A DNA stretch of 64,000 bases from an uncultured Bacteroidota bacterium (GCA_937873155.1 CALMVZ010000012.1:1-64000); one strand, 5' to 3'; shown: positions 1 to 10,981, counted from the first letter of the stretch. The notes: a model not told the origin generated them from the letters alone. Numbers and translations: made by a program.

Positions 1-309
1 TGTAATTCAAGTGATGTGGTGAATGTTGTGATAGGAGAAAAGAAATTATCAGAACGGTTCCCAAATGTAATTACACCGAATGGTGATAAAATAAACGACT
101 GGATCTTTTTTACAAATTATGATTTTGAAGAACTCGAATTCATTGTCTACGACCGATGGGGAAGAGAAAGTTTAAAGATCACAAACCCTTATGAAAAATG
201 GGAACCAACTGAACTTGAGAACGGAACCTATTTTTATGTAGCCAATTACAAGTCAAGTTGTATAGGTAAATTTGCTACTGATAAAGGATTTATAAGTGTG
301 TTTAAGTAG
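1..309 (+). CDS. C-terminal end of a secreted T9SS-sorted protein (CHU_C / gliding-motility-associated C-terminal domain), 5' end outside window
   Basis: The frame is open from base 1 and ends with TAG at 307-309, so the first ATG-like codon is not the real start. The last ~85 residues read FPNVITPNGDKINDW, then IVYDRWGR and NGTYFYVA. This is the layout of the gliding motility-associated C-terminal domain (CHU_C, TIGR04131) that directs proteins through the type IX secretion system in Bacteroidota. The cargo domain lies upstream of the window, so the protein's own function cannot be stated. Call is firm for the domain and open for the function. Confidence 0.85.
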   Translation, partial: CNSSDVVNVVIGEKKLSERFPNVITPNGDKINDWIFFTNYDFEELEFIVYDRWGRESLKITNPYEKWEPTELENGTYFYVANYKSSCIGKFATDKGFISVFK

Positions 310-662
310 TATGCATGTGGTTTCGACTACACTCAGTCACAATAAAATCCTTAAAACCCTGTCCCAGTGCAGGTTTCCACGCTTTTTTAGTCTAATTTTT
401 CCACCGCCTTTATTCTGGTTTCTGGCTATTAAAAGACCTTTCTTACCGAATTAATTCTTTTAAATAAGGTATTTTTTTGTTTTTTGTATAATGGCGTAAT
501 AATGCGGTTTTTATGAGTTTTTTTATTGTATTTTAGGTAACAGGAAATACTCTCAAAAAATTTAATGATCACATTAAATTGCATGTTGAAAAAGTGGAAG
601 CCGTGAAGTAGACCAAAGGACACTTCACGACTAAAGAAGAAAACGAACTAACCTTATTTACT
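310..662. other. Intergenic region, 353 bp, one palindromic repeat arm and the upstream region of the poly-HAMP kinase
   Basis: No credible gene on either strand. It contains an orphan copy of a GTGGTTTCGAC...CTCAGTCAC repeat at 317-340, which recurs as an inverted pair at 15488-15547. The AT-rich stretch 440-560 probably holds the promoter of the 663 gene, but no TAnnTTTG box with a good -33 partner was convincing. Confidence 0.5.
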
Positions 663-3600
663 ATGAAAACTAAATCCGTAAAACGCAGAGCGAAAAAACT
701 GAAGTCGGCTACTATCGCTCACAAAACTAACGGCGTACACAAATCTAACGGTAACGGAACTAATGGCGTATCCCATAAGAACGGAAGCGACAAAGCCAAC
801 GGAATTACTCACAAGAACGGTAAATCGATAAAACTGAACGGAAGCCATAAAACAAATGGGACTTCTAAAAAAGGAACGTATACAGTTGAACACCGCGACC
901 CAAACGCTGTGATAACCGTTGAGGAAAGCTTAGTTATCAGCGACATTGATCTTATCAAAACACTTGTAAAAGTAAAGAACGGGGATTTCACTGTTCGTTT
1001 ACCGGAAGGACAAATAGGGGTTAAAAAAGCTATTTGCGATACCATTAACGATATCATTGACCTTAACGAACGAATGGCTATCGAATTCGAAAAAGTAGGT
1101 AGCAACATTGGTAAAAAAGGAAAATTAAATAACCGCTGTTCTCTCGACGGCGCACGTGGTCAGTGGAACTCCTGCGTGGATTCAGTGAACATGCTTATTT
1201 CCGATCTTGTGCATCCGACTATTGAGATCGCTCACGTAATTACCTCGGTGGCGAAAGGTAACCTCTCACAAGAAATGCCTTTATCCATCGAAGGAAATCC
1301 ATTGCAAGGGGAGTTCTTACGTATCGCGAAAGAGGTGAACGGGATGGTGAAACAGCTGAATTTATTCTCGATGGAGGTAACCCGTGTGGCGAGAGAGGTA
1401 GGTACAGAAGGAAAATTAGGAGGACAGGCAAAAGTACGAGGCGTTGCGGGTGTGTGGAATGACTTAACTGACTCTGTAAATAAAATGGCATCTAACTTAA
1501 CAGGTCAGGTGCGTAACATTGCCGAGGTAACAACCGCGGTAGCGAAAGGTGACTTATCGAAAAAAATTACGGTGGACGTAAAAGGTGAGATCCTCGAATT
1601 AAAGAACACAATTAACACGATGGTGGATCAGCTGAACTCATTCTCTTCTGAGGTAACACGCGTGGCGAGAGAGGTAGGTACTGAAGGAAAATTAGGTGGG
1701 CAAGCCCAGGTGAAAGGTGTTGGTGGTACTTGGAAAGACTTAACTGACTCTGTAAACCAAATGGCGTCTAACTTAACCGGCCAGGTGCGTAACATCGCTG
1801 ATGTAACAACTGCGGTAGCAAAAGGTGACTTATCGAAAAAAATCACTGTAGACGTAAAGGGTGAGATCCTCGAATTAAAAAATACGATCAACACAATGGT
1901 GGATCAGCTGAACTCATTCTCATCTGAGGTAACACGTGTTGCGCGTGAGGTAGGTTCAGAAGGGAAATTAGGCGGCCAGGCACGTGTACGTGGTGTTGGT
2001 GGTGTGTGGAAAGATCTTACCGATTCAGTAAATCAAATGGGAAGTAACCTTACCAACCAGGTACGTAACATTGCGGAAGTAACAACCGCGGTAGCGAAAG
2101 GTGACTTATCGAAAAAAATTACGGTAAACGTTGCGGGAGAGATCCTCGAGCTAAAGAACACTATCAACACAATGGTGGATCAGCTGAATTCGTTCTCATC
2201 AGAGGTAACCCGTGTGGCGCGTGAAGTAGGTTCAGAAGGGAAATTAGGGGGACAAGCTAAAGTAAAAGGAGTTGGCGGTACATGGAAAGACTTAACTGAC
2301 TCCGTAAACTTAATGGCTTCAAATCTTACAGGTCAAGTTCGTAACATCGCGGAAGTAACAACGGCAGTAGCTAACGGCGACTTATCGAAAAAAATAACGG
2401 TTGTTGTGGAAGGTGAGATCCTTGAGTTGAAAAAAACTATCAACACGATGGTGGATCAGCTGAACTCATTCTCATCTGAAGTAACACGCGTGGCGCTTGA
2501 AGTAGGTACAGAAGGAAAATTAGGCGGACAGGCAAAAGTAAAAGGCGTTGGCGGTACATGGAAAGACTTAACAGATTCTGTGAACCAAATGGCATCTAAC
2601 TTAACAGGCCAGGTGCGTAACATCGCTGAAGTAACAACTGCGGTGGCAAAAGGTGACTTATCACGCCAAATTACGGTTGATACAAAAGGAGAGATCCTCG
2701 AATTAAAAAATACGATCAACACAATGGTGGGTCAGTTGAACTCATTTGCGTCAGAGGTAACACGTGTGGCACGCGAAGTAGGTTCAGAAGGAAAATTAGG
2801 AGGACAAGCACAGGTAAAAGGTGTTGGTGGTACTTGGAAAGACTTAACAGATTCTGTAAACCAAATGGCATCTAACTTAACAGGCCAGGTGCGTAACATC
2901 GCTGAAGTAACAACTGCGGTGGCGAAAGGTGACTTATCACGTCAAATTACGGTTGACGTAAAAGGTGAGATCTTAGAATTAAAGAACACTATCAATACGA
3001 TGGTGGATCAGTTAAGAGGATTTGCATCCGAGGTAACGCGTGTTGCACGTGAAGTAGGTACAGAAGGAAAATTAGGAGGACAAGCAGACGTACCGGGTGT
3101 TGCAGGAACATGGAAAGACTTAACTGACTCTGTAAATAAAATGGCAGGTAACTTAACTGCACAAGTACGTAATATTGCCGATGTGGCGATCGCTGTGGCG
3201 AATGGTGATATGTCGCAAAAAATCACGGTTGACGTAAAAGGTGAGATCTTACAATTAAAAGAAACTTTAAATACAATGGTGGATCAGCTTCGCGCATTCG
3301 CATCAGAGGTAACTCGTGTTGCACGTGAAGTAGGTACAGAAGGAAAATTAGGAGGACAAGCAAGTGTACCCGGTGTTGCAGGAACCTGGAAAGACTTAAC
3401 AGATTCTGTGAACCAGATGGCAGGTAACTTAACTGCACAAGTACGTAACATCGCCGAAGTAACTATCGCTGTAGCAAACGGGGATATGTCGAAAAAAATT
3501 ACGGCTGATGTACGCGGGGAGATCCTTCAATTAAAAGAAACTATCAATACGATGGTGGATCAGTTACGTGCGTTCGCATCAGAGGTAACGCGTGTTGCGA

Positions 3601-6600
3601 GAGAGGTAGGTACAGAAGGAAAATTAGGCGGACAAGCATTCGTGCCGGGTGTTGCGGGAACATGGAAAGACTTAACTGACTCTGTAAATCAGATGGCGGG
3701 TAACTTAACTGCTCAGGTACGTAACATCGCCGAAGTAACAAAAGCGGTAGCAGGTGGTGACTTATCGAAAACCATTACTGTGGATGTGAAAGGCGAGATC
3801 TTCGACTTAAAGAACACGATCAATACGATGGTGGATCAGCTGAATTCATTCGCATCAGAGGTAACCCGTGTTGCGCGTGAAGTAGGTACCGAAGGAAAAT
3901 TAGGCGGACAAGCTCAAGTAAAAGGTGTGGGCGGTACGTGGAAAGACTTAACTGATAACGTGAACCAAATGGCATCTAACTTAACAGGTCAGGTGCGTGG
4001 TATCGCTAAGATCGTAACATCAGTAGCAAAAGGAAACCTGAAACAAAAACTGGAAATTGAAGCGAAAGGTGAAGTAGCTCAATTAACAGAAACGATAAAT
4101 GAAATGATCGATACGCTGGCAACGTTCTCCGACCAGGTAACATCAGTGGCACGTGAAGTAGGTGCTGAAGGAAAATTAGGTGGGCAAGCGAACGTACCAG
4201 GTGCATCAGGAACATGGAAGAACTTAACAGAGAACGTAAATCAATTAGCTGCGAATTTAACAACACAAGTACGTGCGATCTCTGAGGTGGCATCTGCGGT
4301 AACACAAGGTGACTTAACCCGTAAGATCCGCGTGGAAGCGAAAGGTGAGGTGGAAGCGTTAAAAGATACCATCAACTTAATGATCACCAACCTTAAAACA
4401 ACTACACTCAGAAACCAGGAGCAGGACTGGTTAAAATCAAACTTAGCGAAGTTTACCCAGATGTTACAAGGCCAGAAGGAATTAAATTCTGTAACATCGA
4501 AGATCCTTTCTGAATTAGCATTAGTTGTAAATGCTCAGCATGGTTTATTTTATGTTTTAAATGAAGAAGATAAATACGCAGATTCAACTTTAAAACTGAT
4601 CGCATCATACGCTTTCAAGAAAAGAAAAAATGTTCCTACAGAATTTGCTATGGGCGAAGGATTGATCGGCCAGTGTGCAATGGAAAAGGAGCGCATTTTA
4701 TTAACCGATGTTCCTGATAATTATATAAAGATCAACTCAGGTCTTGGTGAAGCAAAACCTGTTAACCTGATCGTTCTTCCTGTATTATTCGAGAACAGGG
4801 TAAAAGCGGTTATTGAATTAGCATCTTTCGATAACTTCACAAGAACTCACTTAGACTTCTTAGAAGGTTTAACAGAAAGTATCGGTATTGTTTTAAATAC
4901 TATTGCGTCTAATTCCAGGACAGAAGCTTTACTTGTACAATCGCAATCATTGGCTAGTGAGTTAAAGAGTCAGCAGGAAGTATTAAGAAATACTAACGAA
5001 GAATTGGAAGAAAAAGCGATCTTACTTGCGAACCAAAAAGAAGAAGTGGAGTTGAAGAATCAGGAAGTAGAGGAAGCAAGAAAGGCCTTAGAAGAAAAAG
5101 CGAACCAGTTAACGCTGACCTCAAAATATAAATCAGAATTCTTAGCGAACATGTCGCATGAGTTAAGGACACCGTTGAACAGTTTACAGATCTTAGCGAA
5201 TGAATTAATCGCTAATCACGATGGTAACTTAACTGAAAAACAAATTCAGTATGCAAAAACGATCAATGGTTGCGGTAATGACCTTATCCAGCTGATCAAT
5301 GATATCTTAGATCTTTCTAAAATCGAGTCCGGTTATATTTCGGTGGATTACTCACCAATTTCATTCTCAAGTATTACTAAATTCGTTGAGAATACATTTA
5401 ACCACATTTCAGAATCCAAGCATCTCAAATTCACTGTTGAAGTGGAGGAAGGATTGCCGGATTATATAGACACCGATTCGCAGCGCCTGAACCAGATCTT
5501 AAAGAACTTATTATCGAATTCATTTAAATTCACTGAGAAAGGTGAAGTTAAACTGAGGATATACAGAGCGCATAATAACTGGAAGACTAAGAGTGAAAGT
5601 TTAGCACAGGCCAATACAGTGATCGCATTTGAGATCTCAGACACCGGAATTGGAATTTCCAAAGAAAAACAAAACATCATCTTCGAAGCATTCCAGCAAG
5701 CTGAAGGTTCTACAAGCCGTAAATATGGCGGAACAGGATTAGGATTATCCATCAGCCGCGGACTTTCTGATCTGTTAGGCGGTGTTATTGACCTTGAGAG
5801 TGATATTGACCAGGGTTCTAAGTTCACTTTATTCCTGCCGCTTGATTTTGTTCCTGATGTTACTAAAAAAGTTACATCAACAGGAACTTCGGATGGTTCG
5901 AAAGTAACACAAGCACTGCCTCAATCGGTTGCTAACCGTTCAGATATTGAAATGTTCTTTGTTGATGAAGTAGGTGATGACCGGCTTGACATTAAACCTG
6001 ACGACACAGTGTTATTAGTTGTTGAGGACGACGTGCGTTTCGCGAAGATCATGGTAGATAAAGCTCATGATAATGGCATGAAATGCATTGTAACAACAAA
6101 AGGCAACGACGTGATCGATTTTATCAATCAGTTCAATCCGGATGCAATTACCATGGACATCAATATGCCGGATACCAGCGGATGGAAAGTGTTAGACCGT
6201 TTGAAAACCGATCTTTCATTAAGACATATTCCTATTTACATTATTTCAGGAGAAGACGATCGCGCTAACGGATTGAAGCGCGGCGCAAGAAATTTCTTAG
6301 TGAAACCTGTAAAAGAAGAATCATTGAAACATTTGTTCAGTGACATCCATGATTTTAATAAAGAAAAAGTAAAAAATCTTTTAGTGATCGATGACAACGA
6401 AGAAGAGTTGAACAGGATCGTAAGTGCCGTAGAGTTTAAAGATATTGAGATCACAAAAGCGAAAAATGCAAAAGAAGCGATACAAGCTGTCCGTGAAAAA
6501 CAATTTGATTGTATCATACTTGATCTTGTATTGCCTGATGCAGACGGATTGGATATCGTAAAAGAATTAGAGAGCGAAGGTTCTGAAGTATCACCTGCAT

Positions 6601-7172
6601 TAATTGTGTATTCTGCCAAGGACCTAAACAATAAAGAGAAAATACGGTTGAACCGTTTTGTGAACCGCATTATTGTAAAAGACGCTCAATCACTTGACAC
6701 TCTGGTTGACCAGGTAGGATTATTCTTACACCGCAAATACGACCAGTTACCTGAACAAATGCGCGATATTATCTTAAGCGTACGCAGCCGCGAAGAAGTA
6801 TTGGTTGGAAGAAAAATATTATTAGTGGACGACGACGCACGTAATTTATTTGCGTTAACTACTGCCCTTGAACATTTCGGATTTGAAATGACAAGTGCGG
6901 AGAGCGGTCAAGAAGCGCTGAACATCCTCGAAAAGAGAAAAGACATCGACATTGTGTTAATGGATATCATGATGCCGGAAATGGACGGTTATGAGACCAT
7001 GAAACGCATCCGTTCGAATAAAGAAAATAAGGACCTGACCATAATTGCAGTAACAGCAAAAGCGATGAAAGGTGACAGGCAGAAGTGTATTGAATCAGGA
7101 GCATCTGATTATATCACTAAACCTGTTAACATCGATCAACTGGTTGGTTTAATGAAAGTATGGTTAAAATAA
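663..7172 (+). CDS. Giant soluble poly-HAMP hybrid histidine kinase with GAF, HisKA, HATPase and three receiver domains
   Basis: 2169 residues. Residues 1-85 are a basic, Asn/Gly-rich tail with HKTNG-like repeats; there is no signal peptide or membrane segment, so it is expected to be cytoplasmic. Residues ~120-236 are a degenerate HAMP unit, then ~237-1248 hold eleven 92-residue units, each with an EGKLGGQA block and a KGEI(L/F)xLK block (two HAMP modules per unit). A GAF domain (~1275-1420), a coiled coil (~1425-1490), HisKA with H1499 in SHELRTPLN, and a HATPase ([16 protein letters not shown]) follow. Three receivers carry acceptor aspartates D1832, D1954 and D2101. The 92-residue poly-HAMP plus kinase plan resembles fungal group III (Nik1/Os-1) kinases. 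It heads an operon: the next gene starts 24 bp downstream. The input signal is unknown. Confidence 0.95.
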   Translation: MKTKSVKRRAKKLKSATIAHKTNGVHKSNGNGTNGVSHKNGSDKANGITHKNGKSIKLNGSHKTNGTSKKGTYTVEHRDPNAVITVEESLVISDIDLIKTLVKVKNGDFTVRLPEGQIGVKKAICDTINDIIDLNERMAIEFEKVGSNIGKKGKLNNRCSLDGARGQWNSCVDSVNMLISDLVHPTIEIAHVITSVAKGNLSQEMPLSIEGNPLQGEFLRIAKEVNGMVKQLNLFSMEVTRVAREVGTEGKLGGQAKVRGVAGVWNDLTDSVNKMASNLTGQVRNIAEVTTAVAKGDLSKKITVDVKGEILELKNTINTMVDQLNSFSSEVTRVAREVGTEGKLGGQAQVKGVGGTWKDLTDSVNQMASNLTGQVRNIADVTTAVAKGDLSKKITVDVKGEILELKNTINTMVDQLNSFSSEVTRVAREVGSEGKLGGQARVRGVGGVWKDLTDSVNQMGSNLTNQVRNIAEVTTAVAKGDLSKKITVNVAGEILELKNTINTMVDQLNSFSSEVTRVAREVGSEGKLGGQAKVKGVGGTWKDLTDSVNLMASNLTGQVRNIAEVTTAVANGDLSKKITVVVEGEILELKKTINTMVDQLNSFSSEVTRVALEVGTEGKLGGQAKVKGVGGTWKDLTDSVNQMASNLTGQVRNIAEVTTAVAKGDLSRQITVDTKGEILELKNTINTMVGQLNSFASEVTRVAREVGSEGKLGGQAQVKGVGGTWKDLTDSVNQMASNLTGQVRNIAEVTTAVAKGDLSRQITVDVKGEILELKNTINTMVDQLRGFASEVTRVAREVGTEGKLGGQADVPGVAGTWKDLTDSVNKMAGNLTAQVRNIADVAIAVANGDMSQKITVDVKGEILQLKETLNTMVDQLRAFASEVTRVAREVGTEGKLGGQASVPGVAGTWKDLTDSVNQMAGNLTAQVRNIAEVTIAVANGDMSKKITADVRGEILQLKETINTMVDQLRAFASEVTRVAREVGTEGKLGGQAFVPGVAGTWKDLTDSVNQMAGNLTAQVRNIAEVTKAVAGGDLSKTITVDVKGEIFDLKNTINTMVDQLNSFASEVTRVAREVGTEGKLGGQAQVKGVGGTWKDLTDNVNQMASNLTGQVRGIAKIVTSVAKGNLKQKLEIEAKGEVAQLTETINEMIDTLATFSDQVTSVAREVGAEGKLGGQANVPGASGTWKNLTENVNQLAANLTTQVRAISEVASAVTQGDLTRKIRVEAKGEVEALKDTINLMITNLKTTTLRNQEQDWLKSNLAKFTQMLQGQKELNSVTSKILSELALVVNAQHGLFYVLNEEDKYADSTLKLIASYAFKKRKNVPTEFAMGEGLIGQCAMEKERILLTDVPDNYIKINSGLGEAKPVNLIVLPVLFENRVKAVIELASFDNFTRTHLDFLEGLTESIGIVLNTIASNSRTEALLVQSQSLASELKSQQEVLRNTNEELEEKAILLANQKEEVELKNQEVEEARKALEEKANQLTLTSKYKSEFLANMSHELRTPLNSLQILANELIANHDGNLTEKQIQYAKTINGCGNDLIQLINDILDLSKIESGYISVDYSPISFSSITKFVENTFNHISESKHLKFTVEVEEGLPDYIDTDSQRLNQILKNLLSNSFKFTEKGEVKLRIYRAHNNWKTKSESLAQANTVIAFEISDTGIGISKEKQNIIFEAFQQAEGSTSRKYGGTGLGLSISRGLSDLLGGVIDLESDIDQGSKFTLFLPLDFVPDVTKKVTSTGTSDGSKVTQALPQSVANRSDIEMFFVDEVGDDRLDIKPDDTVLLVVEDDVRFAKIMVDKAHDNGMKCIVTTKGNDVIDFINQFNPDAITMDINMPDTSGWKVLDRLKTDLSLRHIPIYIISGEDDRANGLKRGARNFLVKPVKEESLKHLFSDIHDFNKEKVKNLLVIDDNEEELNRIVSAVEFKDIEITKAKNAKEAIQAVREKQFDCIILDLVLPDADGLDIVKELESEGSEVSPALIVYSAKDLNNKEKIRLNRFVNRIIVKDAQSLDTLVDQVGLFLHRKYDQLPEQMRDIILSVRSREEVLVGRKILLVDDDARNLFALTTALEHFGFEMTSAESGQEALNILEKRKDIDIVLMDIMMPEMDGYETMKRIRSNKENKDLTIIAVTAKAMKGDRQKCIESGASDYITKPVNIDQLVGLMKVWLK
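1371..4406 (+). repeat. Eleven tandem 276-bp repeats encoding HAMP pairs
   Basis: The block beginning GAGGTAACNCGTGT recurs at about 1371, 1647, 1923, 2199, 2475, 2751, 3027, 3303, 3579, 3855 and 4131, an exact 276-bp period. Central copies are very similar at DNA level, while copies 10-11 diverge ([22 protein letters not shown]). Third-position differences are scattered, which fits an old array under repeated homogenisation rather than a very recent expansion. Confidence 0.95.
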
Positions 7173-7196
7173 TTCAAAGAAAAAAGGTAAATAAAA

Positions 7197-7586
7197 ATGA
7201 AAACAACAGATATCTATAACATTCACTTTGACAAGAACATTAATGCTGTTGTAATGGAGTGGAATGGTTATGCAAACAGTTTGCAATTTCGTGAAGGCAC
7301 GGAATTAATGTTGAATACCCTTATCCAGAATAAGTCGACAAAAGTTTTAGCACAAGTACAGAATATGACATTGATCGGATCAGAAGACCAGGTCTGGTTA
7401 CAGAATCATTTTTTACCGCGAGCCATTCAATTCGGATTCAGATCTATTGCCATTGTAAAACCGCAATCGCATTTCAATAAAGTAGCCATTGAAAGTGTGG
7501 CAGAAAAAATTGACAAGGATAAGATCTCAGTTAAATTTTTCGATAATACTGATGAAGCTATAGAATGTTTGAAGCAGATCAATTAA
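7197..7586 (+). CDS. Small SpoIIAA/STAS-like protein between two hybrid kinases
   Basis: 129 residues, no signal peptide or membrane helix. The pattern is YNIHFDKNINAVVMEWNGYA (beta hairpin), a helix, then VLAQVQNMTLIGSEDQVWL and FRSIAIVKPQSHF. This alternating fold and length match the SpoIIAA-like (STAS/SEC14-like) small proteins that accompany sensor kinases in Bacteroidota. It starts 24 bp after the poly-HAMP kinase and ends 20 bp before the next kinase, so it is almost certainly co-transcribed. A role as a partner or signal carrier of the kinases is inferred from position. Fold call is moderate; exact family was not tested. Confidence 0.65.
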   Translation: MKTTDIYNIHFDKNINAVVMEWNGYANSLQFREGTELMLNTLIQNKSTKVLAQVQNMTLIGSEDQVWLQNHFLPRAIQFGFRSIAIVKPQSHFNKVAIESVAEKIDKDKISVKFFDNTDEAIECLKQIN

Positions 7587-7606
7587 AATAAGAAGAGGGA
7601 ACTATT

Positions 7607-9607
7607 GTGAATACTAAGACAGAAGTGCCGGCTAAAATATTATTGGTGGATGACAGGCCTGAGAACCTGCTTGCACTTGAAGTGATGCTTGAAAAAAGCA
7701 ATTACCAACTGGTAAAAGCAACTTCAGGTAAAGAGGCCTTGATGATCCTTCTTAAAGAACAGGACTTCGCACTCATTTTAATGGATGCATTAATGCCTGT
7801 CATGGATGGTTTCGAAACTGCGGCCATGATCCGCAAAAGCCAGAAATTAAAATACGTTCCTATCATTTTCCTTACAGCACAAATGCAGGCACCCGATGAA
7901 GTTTTCAAAGGATACCAGGCCGGTGCGGTAGATTATATGTTGAAACCTATTGCAGCAGAGATCTTAAAAGCTAAGGTCGCTGTTTTTGTTGACCTGTACA
8001 GGAAGAATAATGAGCTATTGGCCCAGGAAGCTGAAATGAAAGTAAAGATCAACCAGCTTGCAGAAGCGCAATGGTTAGCACACATTGGAAGCTGGGAATG
8101 GGATATCACTTCTGATACTATAGAATGGTCAGATGAATTATACAGGATCTTAGGGCTTGGTCCGCAAGAATTTGAGGCGAGCTACGAAAAGTATTTGAAA
8201 TTTATTCATCCTGATGACAGGGAAAATGTTGACAGGATCATACAGCAGGCAAAAAAAGACCACCTGCCATTCAATTTCTACCACAAACTGGTACGCGATG
8301 ATGGTGAAACACGTATCGCCAATAGTATCGGAAAAGTGATAGTGGAATACAGCGGGAAGATCCTTAAACTAACCAGTACCGTTCAGGATATCACGGAACA
8401 AAAACAAGCAGAAGAAAAAGCCTTAAAATTAATTGAAGAAAAGAATTTAGCCCAACGTGAAAAAGAAGTAGCAGAGGAATCTGCAAAATCAAAACAGCGG
8501 TTCTTATCAAATATGAGTCATGAGATCAGGACACCGCTGAACTCGATCATTGGTTTTACAAATGTAGTTCTGAAAACTGAGCTCAGTGAAAAGCAAAAAG
8601 AATATTTAAATGCAATAAAATTATCCAGCGATTCTCTGATCGTTCTGATCAACGATATTCTGGATCTTGCAAAAGTGGATGCCGGTAAAATGACCTTTGA
8701 AAAGGCACCATTCAAAATTATTGAATCGATTGATTCGGTTTTGTACTTATTTGAAACAAAGTTAACTGAGAAAAACCTGAAGCTGGAAACAAATTACGAT
8801 GCAGATATTCCGCCTGTGATCGTTGGTGATGCGGTTCGTTTACACCAGATCATAATGAATCTTGTGAGTAATGCTATAAAGTTCACTTCAAGAGGAAAGA
8901 TCAGCGTTAGTTTAAAACTGGTATCGCAAACTGAAGAAAATTGCACGATCGAGTTTAAAGTTTCTGATACGGGTATCGGAATCCCGAAAGAAAAACTTAA
9001 AAGTATTTTCAGCGCATTTCAACAAGCCACAACAGATACAACCCGGTTGTATGGCGGAACTGGTTTAGGACTTGCGATAGTAAAACAATTAGTAAAGGCA
9101 CAGGAGGGGGAGATATCAGTAGAAAGTAAAGAAGGGGAAGGTACAGCATTCATATTCAAATTAAGTTTTGGAAAAACAAATGTAAAGATCCGGGAGGTGA
9201 GCGATGATCATAGTATCCCTGAAAAACGTGAAGAAAAGATCAGGGTATTAGTTTCAGAAGACATTAAATTCAATCAGCTTTTAATGAAAACCCTTTTAGA
9301 AGGATTCGGCTTCAGTTACGACATTGCTGAGAACGGAAAAGTAGCGATCGATAAATTAAAAGCAGGCGAATACGACCTCGTGTTAATGGATCTGCAGATG
9401 CCGGTAATGGATGGTTTTGCTGCCACTGAATTTATCCGTAAAGACATGCACTCCGATATTCCGATCATTGCGCTGACAGCCGATGTAACAACTGTTGATG
9501 TTGAAAAATGCAAGACTGCCGGAATGAACGATTATATTTCTAAACCGGTAGATGAAAAGATATTGTATAATAAGATCGTGAAGTACGCAAAGAAGAACGT
9601 GGTTTGA
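7607..9607 (+). CDS. Hybrid histidine kinase, REC-PAS-HisKA-HATPase-REC
   Basis: 666 residues with a GTG start preceded by AAGAGGGA. Order: receiver 1 (ILLVDDRPEN, acceptor D60 in LMDALMP), a short coiled coil, a PAS fold (~155-265: GSWEWDITSDTIEWS, PxxY-like KFIHPDDREN, RDDGETRI), HisKA with H305 in MSHEIRTPLN, HATPase (N box LHQIIMNLVSNAIKF, DTGIGIP, GGTGLGLAIV), and receiver 2 with D595 in LMDLQMP. No membrane segment. The N-terminal receiver suggests it takes phosphoryl groups from another kinase, plausibly the poly-HAMP kinase of the same operon (inference). No separate DNA-binding output regulator is adjacent. Confidence 0.93.
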   Translation: MNTKTEVPAKILLVDDRPENLLALEVMLEKSNYQLVKATSGKEALMILLKEQDFALILMDALMPVMDGFETAAMIRKSQKLKYVPIIFLTAQMQAPDEVFKGYQAGAVDYMLKPIAAEILKAKVAVFVDLYRKNNELLAQEAEMKVKINQLAEAQWLAHIGSWEWDITSDTIEWSDELYRILGLGPQEFEASYEKYLKFIHPDDRENVDRIIQQAKKDHLPFNFYHKLVRDDGETRIANSIGKVIVEYSGKILKLTSTVQDITEQKQAEEKALKLIEEKNLAQREKEVAEESAKSKQRFLSNMSHEIRTPLNSIIGFTNVVLKTELSEKQKEYLNAIKLSSDSLIVLINDILDLAKVDAGKMTFEKAPFKIIESIDSVLYLFETKLTEKNLKLETNYDADIPPVIVGDAVRLHQIIMNLVSNAIKFTSRGKISVSLKLVSQTEENCTIEFKVSDTGIGIPKEKLKSIFSAFQQATTDTTRLYGGTGLGLAIVKQLVKAQEGEISVESKEGEGTAFIFKLSFGKTNVKIREVSDDHSIPEKREEKIRVLVSEDIKFNQLLMKTLLEGFGFSYDIAENGKVAIDKLKAGEYDLVLMDLQMPVMDGFAATEFIRKDMHSDIPIIALTADVTTVDVEKCKTAGMNDYISKPVDEKILYNKIVKYAKKNVV

Positions 9608-9781
9608 TCAGCAGCCTGAACTTTTATTAAGATCCGGACCTAACAACCACTCTTTGACCTGGTCTGCTTCGGTAAACACTTTAAACGGAAATTCAATTTT
9701 TACAACGTTCCGGAAGGAATTCGCTCCCTGTTCAACTAATACACTATTCACCAATACAGCATTTCCGTAAATGCAAGCTAT
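9608..9781 (-). pseudogene. 5'-truncated remnant of a STAS/SpoIIAA-like small protein gene
   Basis: On the minus strand a 57-codon frame ends with TGA at 9608-9610 and reads ...NAVLVNSVLVEQGANSFRN... and FKVFTEADQVKEWL. This is the C-terminal pattern of Bacteroidota STAS-like proteins (helix, KxFTDxxxAxxWL). The frame has no start codon and meets an in-frame TAG at 9782-9784, and nothing upstream restores the N-terminal half. It converges on the kinase gene, with stop codons one base apart. Best read as a decayed relative of the 7197-7586 type of gene; a fortuitous open frame is possible. Confidence 0.5.
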
Positions 9782-9853
9782 CTATAAAGTATCTGGGTGT
9801 ATACTTATTCGGTAGGAACAGGCAAATTCTAGCTATAAAAGTACGATAAAGAA

Positions 9854-10495
9854 TTAAACTGTTGAAGGCTTATAAAATATCTCTTTATCAGAAGGATGGA
9901 TTCCTGAAATGATCTTTGAATGCGAGCAGCAAATGCTATGTAAAGATTCATCTATGCTTTGTGTAAATCCTGATTTAGGATAGGCACAAAAAAGGCTGAA
10001 TGCTTCTTTCTCACAGAATTTATTCCACAAATGTTCTAATTGTACAGTAGCACCATTATGCCCCTGGGCCCAAAGCAAAGCAACCATTTCTCCAAAAGCC
10101 CGTACATTACGGTTCTTTGCATGTGCTTTACAGATTATCTTAGTGATGACCTCATTGAACAGAGTCTCATCAGGCCATCCATCCCTCATAAATACATTAA
10201 GCATTTCGCCGGCATTAATAGGAATATACTGGTCATCGCTCTCAAGGGCATTCGTATCATATGCCAGGTTTTTCAGACGCTTATTAAGGGCGTGCAAATG
10301 TTCATCTGTAGCAATTACTATTACGCAATCATTATTAGAGAAGCCGTCCGCAGCAAAACCTTCCAGCATGTCGAGGAAAACGCCTTTGTCTTCATAGATC
10401 TGAAGTACATGTTCACAGGGTGCAATTTCACCCCAAAATACCTGCGGGTTACAGGATTGCCATTCGTTATGGCGGTCAGTGTCATTAGAACTCAT
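9854..10495 (-). CDS. MEDS-domain sensor protein
   Basis: 213 residues. The run HVLQIYEDKGVFLDMLEGFA, then DCVIVIATDEHLHALNKRL, IPINAGEMLNVFMRDGWPDE and VRAFGEMVALLWAQGH, matches the MEDS domain (PF14417; methanogen/methylotroph DcmR sensory domain). This is a RecA-like domain found with histidine kinases and regulators. The protein is MEDS alone, with no kinase or HTH attached, so it probably works with another signalling protein such as the kinases upstream (inference). It has an isolated transcript: a 250-bp gap precedes it on its own strand. Confidence 0.85.
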   Translation of the reverse strand: MSSNDTDRHNEWQSCNPQVFWGEIAPCEHVLQIYEDKGVFLDMLEGFAADGFSNNDCVIVIATDEHLHALNKRLKNLAYDTNALESDDQYIPINAGEMLNVFMRDGWPDETLFNEVITKIICKAHAKNRNVRAFGEMVALLWAQGHNGATVQLEHLWNKFCEKEAFSLFCAYPKSGFTQSIDESLHSICCSHSKIISGIHPSDKEIFYKPSTV

Positions 10496-10747
10496 TTAAT
10501 CGCAATTAGTACGACAATAATTTTACTTGTTTAAATCAAATTGAAGTTCAAATAAACAAAGGTTAGCAAAGGTACAACAAAACAACTTGTACCAGTTACA
10601 AAAATCCTATTTAAAAGATCATTATTATTTCAACAGAACAAATACAGCTTTCGGCTTTTAATAATTTGTTTCAACCGAAATAAAAAAAATAATCCGCCTT
10701 CACAGCTCTACTTTTATTCCAGATTGATAATTAAAATAAAAAGAATT

Positions 10748-10921
10748 ATGAAGCCACCGGATCTGCATTATATGCGGTTATTTATCATCATTTCATTATT
10801 CATGAATTCATGTACGATCGTGGGTGGTATATTTAAAGCCGGAATGGGGGTAGGGATATTCCTTGCATTTCTTGTTGTGGTATCAATCCTATTTCTTATT
10901 ATGCGTTCAAACAAAAAATAA
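10748..10921 (+). CDS. Very small membrane or lipoprotein stress peptide
   Basis: 57 residues from the ATG at 10748, which is preceded by an A-rich leader (a TTG 24 bp upstream is less likely). It reads LFMNSCTIVGGIFKAGMGVG, then a hydrophobic helix and MRSNKK. This is the pattern of a common Bacteroidota short protein with a SC-VVGGIFKAGMG core that sits next to DUF1328 genes and is often mislabelled phosphatidate cytidylyltransferase; it is far too short for that enzyme. The cysteine may be lipidated. DUF1328 follows 87 bp downstream, so the two probably act together in the envelope. Confidence 0.7.
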   Translation: MKPPDLHYMRLFIIISLFMNSCTIVGGIFKAGMGVGIFLAFLVVVSILFLIMRSNKK

Positions 10922-10935
10922 GTATAAAACAGGAA

Positions 10936-10981
10936 GGATGTATTCCTGCATAAAAAATAAACGGGCCCCGGGAATACATCC
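10936..10981 (+). terminator. Perfect 11-bp inverted repeat between two small membrane-peptide genes
   Basis: GGATGTATTCC at 10936-10946 pairs exactly with GGAATACATCC at 10971-10981, with the palindrome CGGGCCCCG in the loop region. There is no T-run after it, so it may be a processing or attenuation hairpin that sets the expression ratio of the flanking genes rather than a true terminator. Confidence 0.45.

Noticed and set aside
809-4305. Several minus-strand open frames of 60-100 codons
   Set aside because: They recur with the 276-bp HAMP repeat and are antisense shadows of the kinase gene.
10040-10534. Plus-strand 164-codon open frame
   Set aside because: Lies antisense to the well-supported MEDS gene; composition is a shadow.
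10724-10921. Phosphatidate cytidylyltransferase
   Set aside because: Similar short proteins carry this label, but 57 residues with one helix cannot be that enzyme.
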